From NCBI GenBank assembly GCA_003116975.1, contig BGKB01000049.1:62001-126000 (forward strand): a DNA stretch of 64,000 nucleotides, written 5' to 3'. Numbering within the stretch: the first letter of the stretch is position 1; every line of letters begins with the position of its first letter. Below the pieces are notes generated by a model, which did not search any database, was not told the DNA's origin, and saw nothing but the letters and a program-made list of their open reading frames with translations. Shown piece by piece: positions 61,011-64,000 of the stretch. Made by a program: the position numbers and the translations under genes. The stretch comes from Aurantiochytrium sp. KH105 (taxonomy: Eukaryota > Sar > Bigyra > Thraustochytrida > Thraustochytriidae).

Positions 61011-63779
61011 ATGGGCGAAGACCTCGAAGCCGTCGCCGCGGCGGCGTCGTCGACGTCGGCGACCGCGACGGCCACGGCGGCGACCAAGACCCGCGCGTGG
61101 CGCGATGTGATTGCAGACAGCCCGCTGGACGCGCTGCGAGAAGAAGTTCTCGGCGATGTGGCCAGCACGGACCACCGCATTGACGTGTCCATGTACTTTC
61201 GGTGCTTTGCGGGCGAGGAGGCCGTGCGCGCGCTGCTGCAAAAGGGCCTGGCCGCCTCGCAGGCCGAGGCTGAGGGCATTTGCCGACGATTTGTTTCGCG
61301 AGGCGTCATGCGACCGGTCCGCGGAAGCCGCGACACCTTTGAGACAGACGCGCTCTACTGCTACGTAGGGCGCAAGGAAACCTCGTACATTTCGTCGGCA
61401 GGCTTGGAAAACCTGGGCCCGGACCCCAGCAGCGGGACCGGTCGGACCCTTTCGCTCTCGGAGTTCATCCCTGACGAGACGAGTCGTCTTCACAGCGAGT
61501 CCAAGGGGGGGTTCTCCACAGACGGGAGCGAGACCGCCGATGAGGAGAACTGCTCAAGCCTTGATGTGCTGGAAAGCCTCCAGCCCTTTGCTGCGGGCGC
61601 AACCCAGGACGAGGAAATTATGCACGGCATCCGGCTGCTCGTCATGAGCGTGGCAAGTCCTCCGCGTTCGCTGCGGGGACTTCGCGCAACGCACTACTTT
61701 GTACGTGTTCGCTCCCTCGAAAGTGACACGCCAGGCGACTGCGCGCAACGCGAAACACGCGCGCATCGCGTCAATGAAGAGTCCGCAGTCATGTGGATGG
61801 AGTACTTGAGCTTTGGCTTTGGCCTCGACCCCTCGACGCGTCTTGAAATCTCCCTCTTGGTCCAGCACCGTCGCACGCCTGAAGAGGAGCTGGGCCGCAT
61901 TGAAGTTTCTCTTGGCGAGCTTGTCGCCCAACCCGTTTGCGAGCTCGTGCTTTGTTCACGTGACGGAGATCGCGTGCTGGTAGGAGGAAAGTCTCGGGGC
62001 GCCGTGAGCGTGCTGCGCATTAGTCTTGACTCGAGCAGTCTGCCACGTTCATGGTACGGCCCCCGCGGCTCCATCGGGACACTGCCTTCCTCGCGAGGGG
62101 CGACCGACGCGAACGGAAAATCATACGAGCGTCATATTTTCATCATGACGCGAGGAACGCGAGGCGATGTCCAGCCCTTTGTGGCTCTCGCGTGCGCGCT
62201 GGCCAACAACTTTAACTGGCGCGTTACCATTTGCACTGAGTTGCGCTACAAATCGTTTGTAGAGTCCCACACGGCCACGCTGGAGCGGGGCGCCGTCCAG
62301 TTTTGCGTTTCGGGCGGCGACACGCAACGTCGCGTCGACAGCAAAGTTGCGCGCTGGGCCATACAGCGTAATTCGACCTCGATGCAGCACGTCATGATGG
62401 CATACTCGGAGGTGGAGTTTTTCGATTCGGAAGCAGCCATCTTTCACCATGTGCGCCGACTCAAGCCAGACTGCCTCATGTTTGGCTTTACTCTCGCGCA
62501 CGTGGCCATGATCGTCAGCGAGGCGCTTCAAGTTCCTCTGATTGGCTTGGTACTCCAGCCGACGTGTATTCCCTCCGTTCAATACCCGCCGCTGCATTTC
62601 GGCGCAGCGCCTGTGCAGAGCGGACAGAATGTCGTCGCCATGTGTCGCAGCATGGCCAACCACCTTCGCCACGTCAGCCTGACCTCGCTCAAGATCTTGC
62701 TCGAAAATCAGCCTTTCACGGGAGGGCTGGCGCGCATGCGGCGTGAGCGTGGCCTCCAGCCGCTTGCGAACCTTTCACTGCGTACGCTCTGGGACACCCT
62801 CCAGGGCAACGCGTGGATGCAGCTACAAGAGAAAAAGGTCCCGCTCATTGTTCCCGTGAATCAGGTTGCCTTTGGCGGCAAACCCGCGGATTGGTCGGCC
62901 TCTTCGACTGTGCTCACCAACTACATTCTTTTGCGTGGACAGACGGTCCCAGACCTCGATGCCGATCTCTCTGATTTCATCAAGACTGCCCGCGCTCGCA
63001 ACAACAAAGTCATCGTTCTCGCTTTTAGCTCGATGCCCGTCGAACGAGCGAAGATTCTCGAGGTTGCGGATTTGCTTGTTTCCCAGTGCTCTCACGAAGT
63101 TGCCATTGTAGCACTAATGGGCGACCACGCCTTTCATCCCGAGGGATTCTCGCACGATTGCCCGCAGGAGCGCCGCATCCTCGAGCTTGCGGCAAAGGGT
63201 CGCATTCTCTGTCTGCGCGGCGCTCCCTACGACCGTCTTTTTGCCGAGGTTGACGCCATTGTCACGCACGGTGGCATGGGCGCAACTTCAGAGTGTCTTC
63301 TCGCTGGGGTCCCCGTCATTGTGACGGGCGTTCTACTCTTTGACCAGCGGTTCTGGGGTCGTCGCTGCCACGATCTCGGTATTGGGCCGTATCCAGTGCA
63401 TATCTCCGACTTTCCCAGCGTCTGCGTCGAAATCATTGACCGCGCCGTCGCGGACGACTCTTCATGGCGGGGGAATGCCAAGGATCTCGCGCACCGGATC
63501 AAGGACTCGTTACGCAATGACCCCAGCGGAAGCAACCTCAATGCTGCATGCGTTCATGCCATGGTCCGCTACGCCCCGGTTTTCTCGCATGATGGGTCGC
63601 GTTCCATGTACAAATTCTACAGAGACCGCCGCGTCCCAGGCTCTATGCGAGCTCGCATTATGGGAATGGACAATTTTGTCGTGCGGGCGCTTCAGCAAAC
63701 CGTTTCCACATTTTATGGCGTCGTCCACTATAGTCTCTACACCGCCACCTACGTGCGCTCTAAGATTTTCCGCATGTAG
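61011..63779 (+). CDS. DEP-C2-glycosyltransferase (GT1/GT28-type, sterol glucosyltransferase-like)
   Basis: From the ATG at 61011 the product is 922 residues. It has a DEP domain (about 30-125; FRCFAGEEAVRALLQKG, CRRFVSRGVMRPV). A C2-like beta-sandwich follows (about 205-345; ITLV-type strands, ATHYFVRVRSL, LGRIEVSLGELV). The glycosyltransferase (about 375-830) starts with HIFIMTRGTRGDVQPFVALA, the acceptor-side glycine loop of UDP-glucose:sterol glucosyltransferases. It contains the nucleotide-sugar-binding stretch VTHGGMGATSECLLAGVPVI (about 755). Fungal ATG26-type sterol glucosyltransferases carry GRAM and PH domains ahead of the enzyme; here DEP and C2 take that place and would give membrane targeting. 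Substrate (sterol or another lipid) is inferred. Upstream in-frame codons to 60921 lack an earlier ATG with support. Confidence 0.82.
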   Translation: MGEDLEAVAAAASSTSATATATAATKTRAWRDVIADSPLDALREEVLGDVASTDHRIDVSMYFRCFAGEEAVRALLQKGLAASQAEAEGICRRFVSRGVMRPVRGSRDTFETDALYCYVGRKETSYISSAGLENLGPDPSSGTGRTLSLSEFIPDETSRLHSESKGGFSTDGSETADEENCSSLDVLESLQPFAAGATQDEEIMHGIRLLVMSVASPPRSLRGLRATHYFVRVRSLESDTPGDCAQRETRAHRVNEESAVMWMEYLSFGFGLDPSTRLEISLLVQHRRTPEEELGRIEVSLGELVAQPVCELVLCSRDGDRVLVGGKSRGAVSVLRISLDSSSLPRSWYGPRGSIGTLPSSRGATDANGKSYERHIFIMTRGTRGDVQPFVALACALANNFNWRVTICTELRYKSFVESHTATLERGAVQFCVSGGDTQRRVDSKVARWAIQRNSTSMQHVMMAYSEVEFFDSEAAIFHHVRRLKPDCLMFGFTLAHVAMIVSEALQVPLIGLVLQPTCIPSVQYPPLHFGAAPVQSGQNVVAMCRSMANHLRHVSLTSLKILLENQPFTGGLARMRRERGLQPLANLSLRTLWDTLQGNAWMQLQEKKVPLIVPVNQVAFGGKPADWSASSTVLTNYILLRGQTVPDLDADLSDFIKTARARNNKVIVLAFSSMPVERAKILEVADLLVSQCSHEVAIVALMGDHAFHPEGFSHDCPQERRILELAAKGRILCLRGAPYDRLFAEVDAIVTHGGMGATSECLLAGVPVIVTGVLLFDQRFWGRRCHDLGIGPYPVHISDFPSVCVEIIDRAVADDSSWRGNAKDLAHRIKDSLRNDPSGSNLNAACVHAMVRYAPVFSHDGSRSMYKFYRDRRVPGSMRARIMGMDNFVVRALQQTVSTFYGVVHYSLYTATYVRSKIFRM

Positions 63780-63837
63780 ATTTGTGCCTGCATATAAACA
63801 AAATATCTGATTATGATTATGATTGACTACGAGGTAC

Positions 63838-63991
63838 TGACGAGAGCAACGATAAAGGAGAGATGGACATTTTGCGTCTTGTGCAACAAGTTGCGTTCTT
63901 TGTCATGACGGTCTGCGAGTGCTCGACGAAAGCAACGATTAAAAGGAGAGATGGACAATTTTGCGTCTTGTGCAACAAGTTGCTTTCTTTG
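63838..63991. repeat. Two direct repeats of about 65-70 bp at the right edge
   Basis: GAGAGATGGACA followed by TTTTGCGTCTTGTGCAAC and AAGTTGC occurs at 63836-63902 and again at 63921-63991, with single-base insertions and a C/G difference. The period is about 86 bp. Each copy contains GCAACAAGTTGC, a short inverted repeat. The array may continue beyond the window. Confidence 0.9.
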
Positions 63992-64000
63992 GCAACAAAT

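Overview
The window is nuclear DNA from a compact, GC-rich, intron-poor protist with motile cilia. Evidence: long uninterrupted eukaryotic ORFs (COPA, CLASP, VPS13, a DHX29-type helicase, an ENTH/epsin protein), one clear GT-AG intron (46817-46938), homopolymeric CAG/CAA tracts, and two ciliary genes (B9D1 and an outer-dynein-arm docking coiled coil). The style fits a stramenopile of the thraustochytrid (labyrinthulomycete) kind; that placement is inference.

Layout. 0.3-4.8 kb: C-terminal part of a VPS13 bridge-like lipid transfer protein (+), running in from the left edge. 5.2-7.7 kb: an inward-rectifier K+ channel with a zinc-finger-bearing insertion (-). 8.3-9.5 kb: a secreted LCAT/lysosomal phospholipase A2-like enzyme (-). 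9.5-10.1 kb: microsatellites ending in a single N, followed by a uridine kinase lacking its P-loop half (+). 11.0-15.3 kb: a head-to-head ciliary pair, ODAD3-like (-) and B9D1 (+). 15.7-20.6 kb: a 1609-residue SPRY-LRR protein whose C-terminus is a bacterial-type LRR plus NEL E3 ubiquitin ligase domain (-). 22.2-26.2 kb: CLASP (+). 26.5-28.0 kb: an unrecognised membrane protein (+). 28.4-31.4 kb: a small uncertain gene and repeat-rich DNA. 31.4-32.8 kb: an RGG/dsRBD protein with a UAP56-binding motif (-). 34.0-38.7 kb: DHX29-like helicase (+). 38.9-40.4 kb: arylsulfotransferase-like (-). 40.9-46.1 kb: SEN1/senataxin-type helicase with an RS-repeat N-terminus (+). 46.3-47.5 kb: TMEM65 flanked by EF-hands (-, spliced). 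48.1-50.7 kb: COPA with an internal deletion at a second single N (-). 51.3-53.1 kb: epsin-like (-). 53.9-55.4 kb: disordered RRxS-repeat protein (-). 56.0-58.9 kb: PH-TM-EDR2_C protein (-). 61.0-63.8 kb: DEP-C2-glycosyltransferase (+).

The genes are mostly unrelated housekeeping units and no operon is expected. Several belong to membrane traffic and lipid handling (VPS13, COPA, epsin, EDR2-like, sterol-glucosyltransferase-like, LCAT-like), others to RNA metabolism (DHX29-like, SEN1-like, RGG/UBM protein). Five pairs are divergent and share a promoter region. The most striking item is the eukaryotic NEL-type ubiquitin ligase. The two N characters coincide with missing conserved protein sequence and look like unsized assembly gaps.
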